Positions 17,201 through 26,601 of a stretch of DNA of 64,000 nucleotides are shown here, in pieces; position 1 is the stretch's first letter; the number at the start of each line of letters is the position of its first letter. Location: the NCBI GenBank assembly GCA_001464615.1, contig LNFI01000029.1, forward strand, positions 1 through 64,000, in the 5' to 3' direction. The DNA is from Sphingomonadales bacterium Ga0077557 (GTDB lineage: Bacteria; Pseudomonadota; Alphaproteobacteria; Sphingomonadales; Sphingomonadaceae). The translations under genes were made by a program, and so were the position numbers. The notes below the pieces were generated by a model, which saw only the letters and a program-made list of their open reading frames with translations, was not told the origin of the DNA and made no database searches.

Positions 17201-17920
17201 TCAGTATCGCAGCATCAGCCTGCGCGCGATCGCTGGCGTGATATTGTGCACCACGCTTAATAATTTGGTCATGCCGATATTGGCTTCGGCGCGATTGGCC
17301 TCAATCGCCACCAATATTTGCCGGGCGCATTCGTTGACGGGCATTTTCTTGCGCGTTTGGCTTGCCGTTAGCTGCGTGTCGACCACCGGCGGCAGTACCT
17401 CCATGACATGGACCCTGGTGTCGGCAAGCTGCGCGCGCAGCGCCATTGTGAAGCTGCGCAGGCCCGCCTTGGTCGCGCAATAGACGGGCGATCCCTTGTT
17501 GGGCGCGATGGCCAACCCTGACGTAACGTTGACGATCATCGCTTCGGGGCGCGCGCGCAGCCCGGTAATCAACCGCGTGATTAGATGGATTGGCGCGGTC
17601 AGGTTCAGTGCGATGCACTGATCGACGGTGTTGAGATCAACGGACTCAGCAATGTCATAGGTCGCCCCAGCGCCAGCATTGTTGACCAGGATGTCGATCG
17701 GCCATTGCCGAACGACATCGACGATCTTGTCGCAACCGGCTTCAGTCGCGAGGTCAGCGGCGATCGCTTCCATCCCTTCGACATGGGCAGCGGCGAGGCG
17801 GCCGGGATCGCGGCCGCAAACGATAACGCGGCACCCCTTGGCACGCAGCGCGCGTGCCAGCGCAAGGCCGATGCCATCGGTGCCACCGGTCACCAAGGCC
17901 GTCTTGCCGTTAACATCCAT
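17201..17920 (-). CDS. SDR family oxidoreductase (DltE-like)
   Basis: 239-residue classical short-chain dehydrogenase/reductase. It shows the NAD(P)-binding motif TGGTDGIG near residue 11, the NNAG motif, and the catalytic Ser and YxxxK (VYCATK). The C-terminal KMPVNECARQILVAIEANRAEANIG segment resembles the DltE-like subgroup. The substrate is unknown. The Arg after the dinucleotide motif (CGRDPGR) suggests NADPH preference. It is a single gene on the minus strand, divergent from uvrC. Confidence 0.85.
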   Translation of the reverse strand: MDVNGKTALVTGGTDGIGLALARALRAKGCRVIVCGRDPGRLAAAHVEGMEAIAADLATEAGCDKIVDVVRQWPIDILVNNAGAGATYDIAESVDLNTVDQCIALNLTAPIHLITRLITGLRARPEAMIVNVTSGLAIAPNKGSPVYCATKAGLRSFTMALRAQLADTRVHVMEVLPPVVDTQLTASQTRKKMPVNECARQILVAIEANRAEANIGMTKLLSVVHNITPAIARRLMLRY

Positions 17921-17987
17921 TCGGTTCTACCCTTTGTCGATCAATATAGCCGTTGTTGCGCCTTGCCCGGCGTCCTAACTGAAGCCA

Positions 17988-19925
17988 ATGACAGGCCCCA
18001 ACCAACCCGATCGCTTCAACGAAGACAAGGCCACCTACACGGTTCGTGGGTCGGATGCGCCTGATCTTGATGCCGGGGTTGCGGCAATCCGTAATGTTCT
18101 GGCGACCTTGCCCGCGCGACCGGGGGTTTACCGGATGAATGATGCGCGCGGTGACACGCTCTATGTCGGCAAGGCACGCGCGCTGAAGAACCGCGTGACC
18201 AACTATACCCAGGTCGATCGGCTCCCGCGCCGCCTGCAGCGGATGGTCGCCCAAACGCGATCGATGACGATCGTGACGACCAATAATGAGGCGGAGGCGC
18301 TGCTGCTCGAGGCGCAGCTGATAAAGCGGTACCGGCCGGCCTATAATGTGCTGCTGCGCGACGACAAAAGCTTCCCCTTCATCCTGCTGCGTGCCGATCA
18401 TGATTTTCCGCGTATCCAGAAGCATCGTGGCGCGCGGCGGGCCAAGGGCAATTATTATGGGCCGTTTGCCAGTGCGGGATCGGTCAACACCACGCTCAAT
18501 GCGCTGCAAAAGCTGTTCTTGCTTCGCAGTTGCAGCGATAGTTTCTTCCGGAACCGCGATCGGCCGTGTCTGCTTTACCAGATCAAGCGTTGCTCCGCGC
18601 CGTGCGTAGGGCGGATCGGTGCCGATGATTATGCTGAGCTGGTCGATGACGCCAAAGCGTTCCTGGCGGGTAAATCGACCGAGGTGCAGACCAAGCTTGG
18701 CAAGCAGATGGAGGCGGCTGCCGAGGCGATGGACTTTGAACTGGCGGCAATCCTGCGCGATCGGTTGCGCGCGCTGACCTTCATTCAGGGGTCGCAGGCG
18801 ATCAATGCCGATGGGGTCGGCGACGCCGATATCTTCGCGATGGCCAATCGTGACGGGGTGATGGGTATCCAGGCGTTTTTCATTCGCGGCGGCCAGAATT
18901 GGGGGCATCGCAGCTTCTTCCCCGCGCACACCAATGATGTCCCCGAAGACGAAGTGCTGATGAGTTTTCTCAGCCAGTTTTATGAAGAAGTGCCGCCGCC
19001 GCGAACGATCTTCATTGATCGCGATCTCGCCGATGGGGCGTTACTGGGCGAGGCACTGGGCACCGCGGCTGGCCATAAGGTGGCACTGTCGACGCCACAA
19101 CGCGGGGTCCGGCGCCGGCTGCTCGATCAAGCAAAGCGCAATGCCGAGGAGGCGCTGGATCGGCGGCTGGCTGAAAGCACGACCCAAGCGAAATTGTTGC
19201 GCGAAGTGGCCGAGCTGTTCGATCTTGGCGAGCCGCCCGATCGGATTGAAATCTATGACAACAGCCATATTCAGGGCACCAATGCGCTGGGTGCAATGGT
19301 CGTCGCTGGGCCAGAGGGTTTCCGCAAGGGCCAGTATCGCAAGTTCAACATCAAGCGGCCCGAAACCATTGCTGGCGATGATTTCGGCATGATGCGCGAG
19401 GTATTCCAGCGCCGCTTTGCCAAATATTCGGACGCGAATGGTCAGGATGAAGTGGCCGATCGCGATGGCGATGACTGGCCTGATCTGGTCTTGATCGATG
19501 GCGGGCGCGGGCAGCTTAATGTCGTCAGGCGGGCGCTGGAGGAAATGGGGATTGAGGATATCTGCCTGGTCGGCATCGCCAAGGGGCCGCATCATGGTCG
19601 TGATGGGCGCGAAGTGTTCCACCTGATGGACGGGCGTGAATTCCAGTTGCCGGTCAACGCCCCGGTGCTGTTCTATCTTCAGCGATTACGCGACGAAGTG
19701 CATCGTTTCGCGATCGGGGCGCACCGCGCGAAACGCGCCAAGGCAATCGGCGCGAGCCCGTTGGATGAGGTGCCGGGCATTGGGCCGGCACGCAAAAAGG
19801 CGCTGCTGATGCATTTCGGCACGGCCCGCGCTGTCCGCAATGCAAGCCTTGAGGATCTGCAGAAAGCACCCGGCGTTTCTACGGCAATGGCACAGAGCCT
19901 TTATGATTTTTTCCACGCGCGTTGA
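17988..19925 (+). CDS. uvrC: Excinuclease ABC subunit C
   Basis: 645 residues. UvrC makes the dual incisions of nucleotide-excision repair with UvrA and UvrB. The N-terminal GIY-YIG nuclease is visible as PGVYRM...TLYVGKA. A UVR (UvrB-contact) motif lies near residue 230-260. The C-terminal RNase H-like nuclease (EIYDNSHIQGT and VLIDGGRGQL) and terminal helix-hairpin-helix (PGIGPARKKALL, PGVSTAMAQ) follow. An N-terminal extension of about 35 residues precedes the nuclease. It is divergent from the SDR gene. Confidence 0.97.
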   Translation: MTGPNQPDRFNEDKATYTVRGSDAPDLDAGVAAIRNVLATLPARPGVYRMNDARGDTLYVGKARALKNRVTNYTQVDRLPRRLQRMVAQTRSMTIVTTNNEAEALLLEAQLIKRYRPAYNVLLRDDKSFPFILLRADHDFPRIQKHRGARRAKGNYYGPFASAGSVNTTLNALQKLFLLRSCSDSFFRNRDRPCLLYQIKRCSAPCVGRIGADDYAELVDDAKAFLAGKSTEVQTKLGKQMEAAAEAMDFELAAILRDRLRALTFIQGSQAINADGVGDADIFAMANRDGVMGIQAFFIRGGQNWGHRSFFPAHTNDVPEDEVLMSFLSQFYEEVPPPRTIFIDRDLADGALLGEALGTAAGHKVALSTPQRGVRRRLLDQAKRNAEEALDRRLAESTTQAKLLREVAELFDLGEPPDRIEIYDNSHIQGTNALGAMVVAGPEGFRKGQYRKFNIKRPETIAGDDFGMMREVFQRRFAKYSDANGQDEVADRDGDDWPDLVLIDGGRGQLNVVRRALEEMGIEDICLVGIAKGPHHGRDGREVFHLMDGREFQLPVNAPVLFYLQRLRDEVHRFAIGAHRAKRAKAIGASPLDEVPGIGPARKKALLMHFGTARAVRNASLEDLQKAPGVSTAMAQSLYDFFHAR

Positions 19926-20002
19926 ATGTACTAACTGCCAGCAATAAAATGTAATTTCTCTTATTTGCAGTTTCTTCACCGTGGGCGCCTAAACCGTGTG
20001 CT

Positions 20003-20959
20003 ATGCCAACGCCGGTCTTTTTGACGGTCGATGTCGAGATTATGTGGCGGCACCATGCTGCCGGGCTCGATCCTGCGACCTTGTTCGAACGCTCGTTCGA
20101 ACCAGCGGGTGTGGGCCTTTCCTATCAACTTGAAATGCTGCGCCGCTATGATCTGAAGAGCTCGTTCTTCGTCGATCCGATCCCGGCATTAATCTATGGG
20201 CTCGATCCGTTTCGCCGCGTGATCGATGCGATCCAGTCAGCCGGGCAGCGCGTTGATCTGCACCTCCATCCCAATTGGACGAATATTGCGAGCGGCGATC
20301 ATCAGGGGTCGCTCAGCCGATTTCATCTCAGCGATTATGATTTCAACGAACAATTGTCATTGATCGAGAAGGCTCGTGATTTGCTGGTGGCGGCAGGCGC
20401 CTTGCCGCCAGTTGCGTTCCGGGGCGGCAACTATGCCGGCAATGATGATACATTAGCGGCGCTCGCCACGCTTGGCTTTGACTATGACAGCAGCCATAAT
20501 GGGTCAGTCCATCCCCATCCGAGCGGGATCGGTCTGCCGGCGCGCCAGATTGCTCCAATTGCGCGCGGGGGGGTGATCGAAGTGCCGGTAACGTTGATTG
20601 AAGAACGCCAAGGAGCTTTGCGACATTTCCAGATATGCGCGCTATCAGTCGATGAGATGCGGGCGGCGCTGGATCATGCGGTTGACCAGGATCATGCCGT
20701 AGTGACGATCGTCAGCCATGGATTTGAACTTGCCAATCGCGCCGGAACGCGTCCGAATGCGGTGCATGTTCGCCGTTTCGACATGCTGTGCGCGCTGCTC
20801 GACGAACGCCGCGATGTCTTGCCGACGCAGCATTTTGCCGATCGCCCCGAGCTCCGCCTGGGGCAGGATGACACGCCGTTGCGCCCCAATATGACGCGGC
20901 TTCGCTGGCGGCAGGCCGAACAGCTCTGGTCGAACATGGTTTTGGAGCGGGCGTTATGA
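20003..20959 (+). CDS. Polysaccharide deacetylase family protein
   Basis: 318 residues of the CE4/NodB-like fold. The N-terminal FLTVDVEIMW carries the Asp-x-Glu metal/catalytic pair instead of the commoner DD. The HLHPNW motif (about residue 90) provides the zinc His pair, FRGGNYAGND is the catalytic-loop segment, and VSHGFE is near the C-terminus. No signal peptide is seen. The ATG of the next gene overlaps its stop by 4 nt, so the two are coupled. A role in cell-surface or exopolysaccharide sugar deacetylation is likely but the substrate is unknown. Confidence 0.83.
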   Translation: MPTPVFLTVDVEIMWRHHAAGLDPATLFERSFEPAGVGLSYQLEMLRRYDLKSSFFVDPIPALIYGLDPFRRVIDAIQSAGQRVDLHLHPNWTNIASGDHQGSLSRFHLSDYDFNEQLSLIEKARDLLVAAGALPPVAFRGGNYAGNDDTLAALATLGFDYDSSHNGSVHPHPSGIGLPARQIAPIARGGVIEVPVTLIEERQGALRHFQICALSVDEMRAALDHAVDQDHAVVTIVSHGFELANRAGTRPNAVHVRRFDMLCALLDERRDVLPTQHFADRPELRLGQDDTPLRPNMTRLRWRQAEQLWSNMVLERAL

Positions 20960-21867
20960 CGGCGACCCCGCTGCCCCTGCGTTTCCAGCTTGGCGCGCGC
21001 ACGCTGATGGCCGTGCAACGCCAGCTGGTGCGGGTACCGCTATCGCTCGAAGAGGCGATGGAGGGGCGCTTGCCGGTCCTGCCGCCACTCGATCGAACCG
21101 CCCATGGCTATGCGATTACGTCGCTCCCCGCCGATCGACGTGATGCGATGGCTTTCGCTGGCGGTGGGATGATCGCCTTTGTCCGTCAGCACTATACCCG
21201 CCACTTCATTGACCTGACGACGGGGTTCGAAGCCTATGAGGCGTCGTTATCCGCCAACACCCGGTCGGCGATGCGGCGCAAGGCGCGCAAGGTAACGACG
21301 GTATCAGGCGGCACGCTCGACGTGCGCCGCTTCCGCACCCCGGACGAGCTGACCGAGTTTCATGATACCGCGCGGCGCATCTCGCTGCGCACCTATCAGG
21401 AGCGGCTGCTCGGCAGCGGCCTGCCCGACGACGAAGCTTTTCTGCGCCAGATGTATAGCGCGGCGGCGGCCGGCTCGGTGCGCGCCTGGTTGCTCTATGT
21501 CGCCGGTGAGCCAGCGGCTTATCTCTATCTGACGGTCCGTGCGGGGACCGTGCGCTATGATCATGTCGGCCATGATCCGGCGTTCAACGATCTGTCGCCT
21601 GGCGGCGTTCTGCAGATGGAGGCGCTCCGCGATCTGTTTGCCGAGGGCAATCTGACGCGCTTCGATTTCACTGAGGGCGATGGCCAGCACAAGCGCCAGT
21701 TTGCGACCGGCGGCGTTGCCTGCATCGATATGCTGCTGCTGCGCGCTTCGCTCGTCAATCGGCTGACGACCGTCGCGCTGGGCACCTTTGATCGAAGCAT
21801 GGCGCTGGGCAAGCGGGCGACCAATCGACTGGGGTTGCAAAAGGTCGCGCGGCGGCTGCGGCGCTGA
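20956..21867 (+). CDS. GNAT family N-acetyltransferase (FemAB/BioF2-like)
   Basis: 303 residues with a GNAT fold of the BioF2/FemAB-like type: an RSAMRRKARKV segment, then TRSLRTYQER-like and LLYVAGEPAAYLYL strands, then RYDHVGHDPAFNDLSPGGVL and the late DFTEGDGQHKRQF signature. These enzymes transfer acyl or aminoacyl groups and often sit in polysaccharide or lipid biosynthesis loci. It is coupled to the deacetylase by an ATGA overlap, which argues for one pathway. The substrate is unknown. Confidence 0.8.
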   Translation: MTATPLPLRFQLGARTLMAVQRQLVRVPLSLEEAMEGRLPVLPPLDRTAHGYAITSLPADRRDAMAFAGGGMIAFVRQHYTRHFIDLTTGFEAYEASLSANTRSAMRRKARKVTTVSGGTLDVRRFRTPDELTEFHDTARRISLRTYQERLLGSGLPDDEAFLRQMYSAAAAGSVRAWLLYVAGEPAAYLYLTVRAGTVRYDHVGHDPAFNDLSPGGVLQMEALRDLFAEGNLTRFDFTEGDGQHKRQFATGGVACIDMLLLRASLVNRLTTVALGTFDRSMALGKRATNRLGLQKVARRLRR

Positions 21868-21903
21868 TTTCGTCGTCGGTCGCGCAACCGCTATAGCGCG
21901 GGC

Positions 21904-22635
21904 GTGCATATTCGAGCCGAAGCCCTGATTCTGTCGATCCGCGCGCATGGCGAACATGGCGCCGTCGTGCGCGCGCTCACCCGCGCGCACGGGGTACAGC
22001 CTGGATATGTGCGCGGCGGCAGGTCGCGTCGCGTGCGACCAATCCTGCAACCCGCCAATCTGGTGCTGGGGGAATGGCGCGCCCGCACCGATGAGCAATT
22101 GAGCAGCCTGACGGTGGAGCTGATCCACAGCCGCGCGCCGTTATTTGCAGAGCCGCTGCCCGCCGCGCTGCTTGATTGGGCGACGGTGCTGACGACCGCG
22201 GCTTTGCCAGAGGCGCAACCCTTTGCCATGTTGCATGACGCGCTGACCGGGCTGTTCGAGGCGGTTGAAGCAGCACCCGCCGCCCGCGGTTGGGCGTCCG
22301 CCCTGGTGCGCTATGAGTTATTGTTGCTCGCCGAGCTGGGCTTTGGCCTTGATCTGGAGAGCTGCGTGGTGACGGGATCGGCCGATGATCTTGCCTTTGT
22401 CAGCCCGCGTAGCGGTGGCGCGGTGAGCCGTGCGGCAGCGGGCGATCATGCAGCGCGATTATTGCCCTTACCGGCCTTTTTGCGGATCGGCGGGCCGACC
22501 GATTGGCCCGATATTCTGGCCGGTCTCGCCATTACCGGCCATTTTCTGGAGCGCAACGTGCTGGTTGACAAGCGTCGTGAAGCGCTGACATCGCGGACGC
22601 GCCTGATCGATCGCCTCAAGAGAGCGGTTGCGTAA
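21904..22635 (+). CDS. recO: DNA repair protein RecO
   Basis: 243 residues. RecO anneals SSB-coated DNA and loads RecA in the RecFOR pathway. The N-terminal OB fold begins [26 protein letters not shown], then [16 protein letters not shown], a hallmark of alphaproteobacterial RecO. A helical C-terminal region follows ([19 protein letters not shown]). The usual zinc-finger cysteines are reduced to one. The start codon is GTG 21904. Confidence 0.95.
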   Translation: MHIRAEALILSIRAHGEHGAVVRALTRAHGVQPGYVRGGRSRRVRPILQPANLVLGEWRARTDEQLSSLTVELIHSRAPLFAEPLPAALLDWATVLTTAALPEAQPFAMLHDALTGLFEAVEAAPAARGWASALVRYELLLLAELGFGLDLESCVVTGSADDLAFVSPRSGGAVSRAAAGDHAARLLPLPAFLRIGGPTDWPDILAGLAITGHFLERNVLVDKRREALTSRTRLIDRLKRAVA

Positions 22636-22706
22636 GGGGTTAGCCCTCGCCTAGGCGAATCGAGCCAATAGCGGCTCGGGGACCGGCGTTGACGACAAAG
22701 GCGGAC

Positions 22707-23795
22707 ATGCTTGAACTGGCGGTCGTCATCCCGACCTTTAACGAGGCGGCAAATGTGCCGCTACTGGTGGCGCGGCTTGACGCTGCGCTGGCGGGGCACG
22801 GCTGGGAGGCGATCTTCGTCGATGACGACAGCCCCGATGGCACTGCCAATGCCGCTCGCGCCATTGCCCGCAGCGACAGCCGGGTCCGCGTGATCCAGCG
22901 GATTGGGCGGCGTGGACTGTCTTCGGCCTGTATCGAGGGGATGTGCGCAACCGCCGCGCCGTTGGTCGCCGTGATCGATGGCGATCTCCAGCATGACGAG
23001 ACGTTGTTGCCGCAAATGCTCGACGCGTTGCAGCGCGATGCCGCGCTCGATGTCGTGATCGGGTCGCGTTTTATCGGGGATGGCGGAACGGGCGAGTGGG
23101 ATAGCGACCGGGTTGCCAAATCGGCCTTTGCCGCCCGGTTGTCGCGCTTCGTGCTCAAGGCTGATCTCAGCGATCCGATGAGTGGCTTCTTCATGATCCG
23201 CACTGATCTGGTGCGCGCGCTCGCGCCAAATCTGGCAGCGATCGGCTTCAAGATATTGCTGGATATCATGACCGGCAGCCGCAAATCGCTGACCTTTCTG
23301 GAGCTGCCCTATACATTTCGCACCCGCGCGATTGGCGAGAGCAAGCTTGATCATGTCGTCGCGATGGAATTTCTGATCGCGCTATATGATCGGATGTTGG
23401 GCCGTTACGTGCCCGTGCGCTTTGCGCTGTTTTCGGTGATCGGTGCGATCGGCGTTGCCGCGCATATGGCGGTTTTGGCGATCATGCTGGCGATAGGCGC
23501 CGAGTTTTTGGGCGGGCAGATTGTTGCTGCCTTTGCCGCGATGACGATGAACTTCTTCCTTAATAACGCGCTCACTTATCGCGACCGGCGATTGCGGGGT
23601 TTCAGGCCGCTGCTTGATGGCTGGGTGTCGTTTTGCGTGGTGTGCTCGGTCGGGCTGGTCGCCAATATCGGCGTGGCCGGTTTTCTGCACGATGTCCAAA
23701 GCGGCACTTGGGCGGCATCGGCGCTGGTCGGCGTGCTGGTTGGCGCGGTGTGGAACTATGCGCTGTCATCGCGCTTCACCTGGGGGCGGTATTAG
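22707..23795 (+). CDS. GT2 polyprenyl-phosphate glycosyltransferase fused to GtrA
   Basis: 362 residues with two parts. Residues 1-230 are a dolichol-phosphate mannosyltransferase-like GT2 domain with DDDSPDGT and DGDLQHD (DxD-like) motifs. Residues 235-362 hold four membrane helices of a GtrA/DPMS3-like domain ending SSRFTWGRY. Such proteins make and flip polyprenyl-phosphate sugars. ATG 22707 has AAAGG 6 nt upstream and is preferred to TTG 22689. The convergent neighbour is a GT39 transferase that would use such a lipid donor. The TAG stop codon is part of a repeat that follows. Confidence 0.92.
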   Translation: MLELAVVIPTFNEAANVPLLVARLDAALAGHGWEAIFVDDDSPDGTANAARAIARSDSRVRVIQRIGRRGLSSACIEGMCATAAPLVAVIDGDLQHDETLLPQMLDALQRDAALDVVIGSRFIGDGGTGEWDSDRVAKSAFAARLSRFVLKADLSDPMSGFFMIRTDLVRALAPNLAAIGFKILLDIMTGSRKSLTFLELPYTFRTRAIGESKLDHVVAMEFLIALYDRMLGRYVPVRFALFSVIGAIGVAAHMAVLAIMLAIGAEFLGGQIVAAFAAMTMNFFLNNALTYRDRRLRGFRPLLDGWVSFCVVCSVGLVANIGVAGFLHDVQSGTWAASALVGVLVGAVWNYALSSRFTWGRY

Positions 23796-23943
23796 AGTCT
23801 GATGACTTTGGATTGGATCAACCCAAACCCCGTTCGCCCTGAGCGAAGTCGAAGGGCATGCGAAGCGCGTGGGCTTCGACTTCCCCCGGACCTGATCCGG
23901 GGCCGAACGGCTATGAGGTTGAAGCGACCTAACGTCTTCACGC
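23792..23943. repeat. 152-bp dispersed repeat, copy A
   Basis: Nearly identical, in reverse orientation, to 54229-54381. Shared segments include TTAGAGT at one end, GTTCGCCCTGAGCGAAGTCG, the dyad CCCCGGA-n5-TCCGGGG, and GAAGCGACCTAACGTC near the other end. It fills the gap between two convergent glycosyltransferase genes and includes the TAG stop of the first. Confidence 0.85.
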
Positions 23944-23956
23944 TCTAGCCGCCCGA

Positions 23957-25198
23957 TTATCTCCAGCTGAAGAACCACATCCAGTTCAGGAAGCTCATTG
24001 GCCCGGCGAGCGGTGCTGCCGACAGGATCGGGTAGAAATAGATGAATAACACCCCCGCCAGCCCCGCGAACCAGGCGTCGGCATGGCGCAGTCGGCCCTT
24101 GCCGAAATGGTCGAACGCGGCGGCGAGCGCGAGACAGAGGAAGATGCTCGGCAGATAATAATAATAGAAAAAGCCGATTTTTTTCGGGATGATGATCCAC
24201 GGCAGATAGGCGGCGATCCACAGCCCGGCGATCGCCCCGACAGCGACGGCGCGGTCGCGCCACCAAGCATAGAGGCAGGCCGCCACCGCAATCAGCCCGC
24301 CCCACAGGATTGCCGGATTGCCGATCAGCAATATGCCGCGCTGTGCCCCGTCAACGGGTTCATAGAGATACCAAATCGGCCGCATGTCGAGCGGCCAGCT
24401 CCACCAGCTCGATTGATAAGTGTGTGGCGGCAGCGGCAAGGTTTGCTGCGCGAACATCGTCGCCTGAAAGGGTAGCAATGTGGCCAGGGTCAGCGGATCG
24501 TTGGCGTAGAAAAAGGCGGGCAGGAAGGTGAGGAAATAGGTCAGCAGGCTAACGCCCGCGAACAAGGCGGCCGCCAAAACGCGCTGCCCGCCCAGCGCCG
24601 GCGCTACACGATTGTCCGCCAGCAGGATCGCCAGGCCGGCCAGGCCGACATAGGGCACCGCCGCCCATTTTGTGCCAACGGCCAGCCCGAACAGCACCGC
24701 CGCCAGCGCGATCCGGTGGATCAGCTGCGGCCCGTTCCCCTGCATTGCCCAGATCATTGCAGCGATGCCGGTGACCACAAACGCCGCCATAAACCCATCG
24801 AGCATGCCGATCCGCGCCTGCACAAACACGGTGAAGTTCAGCATCGTGAACAGGGCAGCGAAGATCGCCGGGCGAAGTCGGCCGAGCAGCAGCCAGGCAA
24901 TCGCAAATACGCCAACCACCACCGCCGTCGCCGCAACTGCGGAAAAGAAACGCCAGCCCAGGCTGTTGTCGCCGAACAACAGGATACCGAGCGCGATAAT
25001 TTCCTTACCGAGCAGCGGATGTTCGGTGTTGATCGGCCTTGCCAGCGTCAGCAGATAGCGTGCCGCCGGCACATAATGCGTCTCATCGAATACCAGCTTG
25101 AGGGGGCGGGTGATGTTGATCAAAAACAGGAGCGCAGCGGCCAGGCCGATGCCGGTGGCGGTTGCCCAGGGGCGGGAGGCGCGCGATTCGAGGCTCAT
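23957..25198 (-). CDS. GT39 family dolichyl-phosphate-mannose-protein mannosyltransferase
   Basis: 413 residues, about ten membrane helices. The first luminal loop carries the acidic motif FDETHY of protein O-mannosyltransferases and ArnT-like GT-C enzymes, which transfer a sugar from a polyprenyl-phosphate donor. Aromatic periplasmic loops (SSWWSWPLDMRPIWYLYEP) fit the family. The start is ATG 25198 (MSLESRASRP) with AAAGGACG upstream; the reading frame is open for another 69 codons but has no homology there. It is convergent with the GT2-GtrA gene. Acceptor protein or lipid is unknown. Confidence 0.88.
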   Translation of the reverse strand: MSLESRASRPWATATGIGLAAALLFLINITRPLKLVFDETHYVPAARYLLTLARPINTEHPLLGKEIIALGILLFGDNSLGWRFFSAVAATAVVVGVFAIAWLLLGRLRPAIFAALFTMLNFTVFVQARIGMLDGFMAAFVVTGIAAMIWAMQGNGPQLIHRIALAAVLFGLAVGTKWAAVPYVGLAGLAILLADNRVAPALGGQRVLAAALFAGVSLLTYFLTFLPAFFYANDPLTLATLLPFQATMFAQQTLPLPPHTYQSSWWSWPLDMRPIWYLYEPVDGAQRGILLIGNPAILWGGLIAVAACLYAWWRDRAVAVGAIAGLWIAAYLPWIIIPKKIGFFYYYYLPSIFLCLALAAAFDHFGKGRLRHADAWFAGLAGVLFIYFYPILSAAPLAGPMSFLNWMWFFSWR

Positions 25199-25283
25199 AG
25201 CCCGTCCTTTCCACCTTCGAAACGGTCGTTCAAGGCCTACGCCCCATTGACGGGGAGTGCCCCCGCCCGGCAAAGCATTGGTC

Positions 25284-26492
25284 ATGAAACGCCGGACCGG
25301 ACAAGATCGCGAAATCACCCGCCATTGGCGCCCGGCTACCCAGGCCGTGCGGGGTGGCACCGCTCGATCGGAATGGGGCGAAACGTCTGAGGCGCTGTTC
25401 CTCACCTCTGGCTATGCCTATGATTGTGCGGCCGATGCCGCTGCGCGCTTTGCCGGTGAACAGCAGGGAATGACCTATTCCCGGCTGCAGAACCCCACGG
25501 TCGAGATGCTAGAGGAGCGGATCGCGCTGATGGAGGGGGCGGAGGCATGCCGGACGATGGCGACCGGCATGGCGGCGATGACGGCGGCGATGCTCTGCCA
25601 GCTTCAACAGGGTGATCATGTTGTTGCGGGGCGCGCCGCGTTCGGGTCGTGCCGCTGGTTGGTCGACACGTTGCTGCCCAAGTTCGGCATCGCGACGACG
25701 GTGGTCGATGCGCGCGATCCGCAAGCGTTTGAGGATGCTCGGCGGCCCAATACCAAGGTGTTCTTCTTCGAAACTCCGGCTAATCCGACGATGGATATCG
25801 TCGATCTGCAGGCGGTCTGCGATATCGCGCGCGCCAATGGCATTACCTCGGTGGTGGACAATGCCTTTGCTACGCCTGCGCTCCAGCGGCCGATGGAATA
25901 TGGCGCCGACGTCGTTGCCTATTCGGCGACCAAGATGATGGACGGGCAGGGCCGCGTGCTGGCAGGCGCGGTGTGCGGCACCGCTGAGTGGATCAACACT
26001 ATCTTGCTGCCTTTCACCCGCAACACGGGACCAACGCTCAGCGCGTTCAACGCCTGGGTGGTGCTGAAGGGGCTGGAAACGCTTGACCTGCGCATTCGGC
26101 GCCAGAGCGAGAATGCACTGAAGGTCGGCAAGTTTCTGGAAGCGCGGGTGCCCCGCATCCTTCACCCGGGTCTGCCCAGCCACCCGCAGCATAATCTGGC
26201 GATGAGCCAGATGTCGGCATGCGGGCCGATCTTCGCGTTCGAAGTGGCCGGTGGTCGCCCGCAGGCGCACGGCTTGCTCGATGCGCTGGCGCTCGTGGAT
26301 ATCTCCAACAATATCGGTGATTCGCGCTCGCTGATGACGCATCCGGCCTCGACCACCCATTATGGCGTGGCGGAGGAAAAGCGGATCGAAATGGGCGTGA
26401 CCGAAAATCTGCTCCGGCTGAATGTCGGGCTGGAGGACCCCGCCGACGTGATCGACGATCTCGACCAGGCATTGACGACGGTGGGGCTGTGA
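25284..26492 (+). CDS. metZ: O-succinylhomoserine sulfhydrylase
   Basis: 402-residue PLP enzyme of the Cys/Met metabolism family. It makes homocysteine directly from O-succinylhomoserine and sulfide. The N-terminal RPATQAVRGGTARSEWGETSEALFLTSGY is typical of MetZ. The PLP-binding Lys is in AYSATKMMDGQ. The C-terminal DSRSLMTHPASTTH is the substrate-carboxylate segment. Start ATG 25284. No SAM-II-type riboswitch motif was found upstream. It is divergent from the GT39 gene. Cystathionine gamma-synthase is a relative but less likely. Confidence 0.92.
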   Translation: MKRRTGQDREITRHWRPATQAVRGGTARSEWGETSEALFLTSGYAYDCAADAAARFAGEQQGMTYSRLQNPTVEMLEERIALMEGAEACRTMATGMAAMTAAMLCQLQQGDHVVAGRAAFGSCRWLVDTLLPKFGIATTVVDARDPQAFEDARRPNTKVFFFETPANPTMDIVDLQAVCDIARANGITSVVDNAFATPALQRPMEYGADVVAYSATKMMDGQGRVLAGAVCGTAEWINTILLPFTRNTGPTLSAFNAWVVLKGLETLDLRIRRQSENALKVGKFLEARVPRILHPGLPSHPQHNLAMSQMSACGPIFAFEVAGGRPQAHGLLDALALVDISNNIGDSRSLMTHPASTTHYGVAEEKRIEMGVTENLLRLNVGLEDPADVIDDLDQALTTVGL

Positions 26493-26505
26493 GGATGCTG
26501 CCTCC

Positions 26506-26587
26506 TTGTGCTCCTGCGAAGGCAGGAGCGCCGCGTAATAACGCGCGACACCCGCGACCCAGGGCTCCTGCCTGCGCAGGAGCACAA
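26506..26587. repeat. Palindromic intergenic repeat (two inverted units)
   Basis: TTGTGCTCCTGCGAAGGCAGGAGC (26506-26529) and an inverted near-copy (26564-26587) frame the metZ-apaG gap. Each unit also has an internal CTCCTG/CAGGAG dyad. This resembles REP-like elements I recall from sphingomonads. Confidence 0.7.
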
Positions 26588-26601
26588 CGGGGCAGGTTGC
26601 C

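Noticed and set aside
17910..18929. 339-codon open frame antisense to uvrC
   Set aside because: Shadow frame; uvrC has full domain evidence.
25199..25283. Possible SAM-II riboswitch before metZ
   Set aside because: The characteristic GATTTAA and GCTAAA segments are missing. No pseudoknot of the right form was found.
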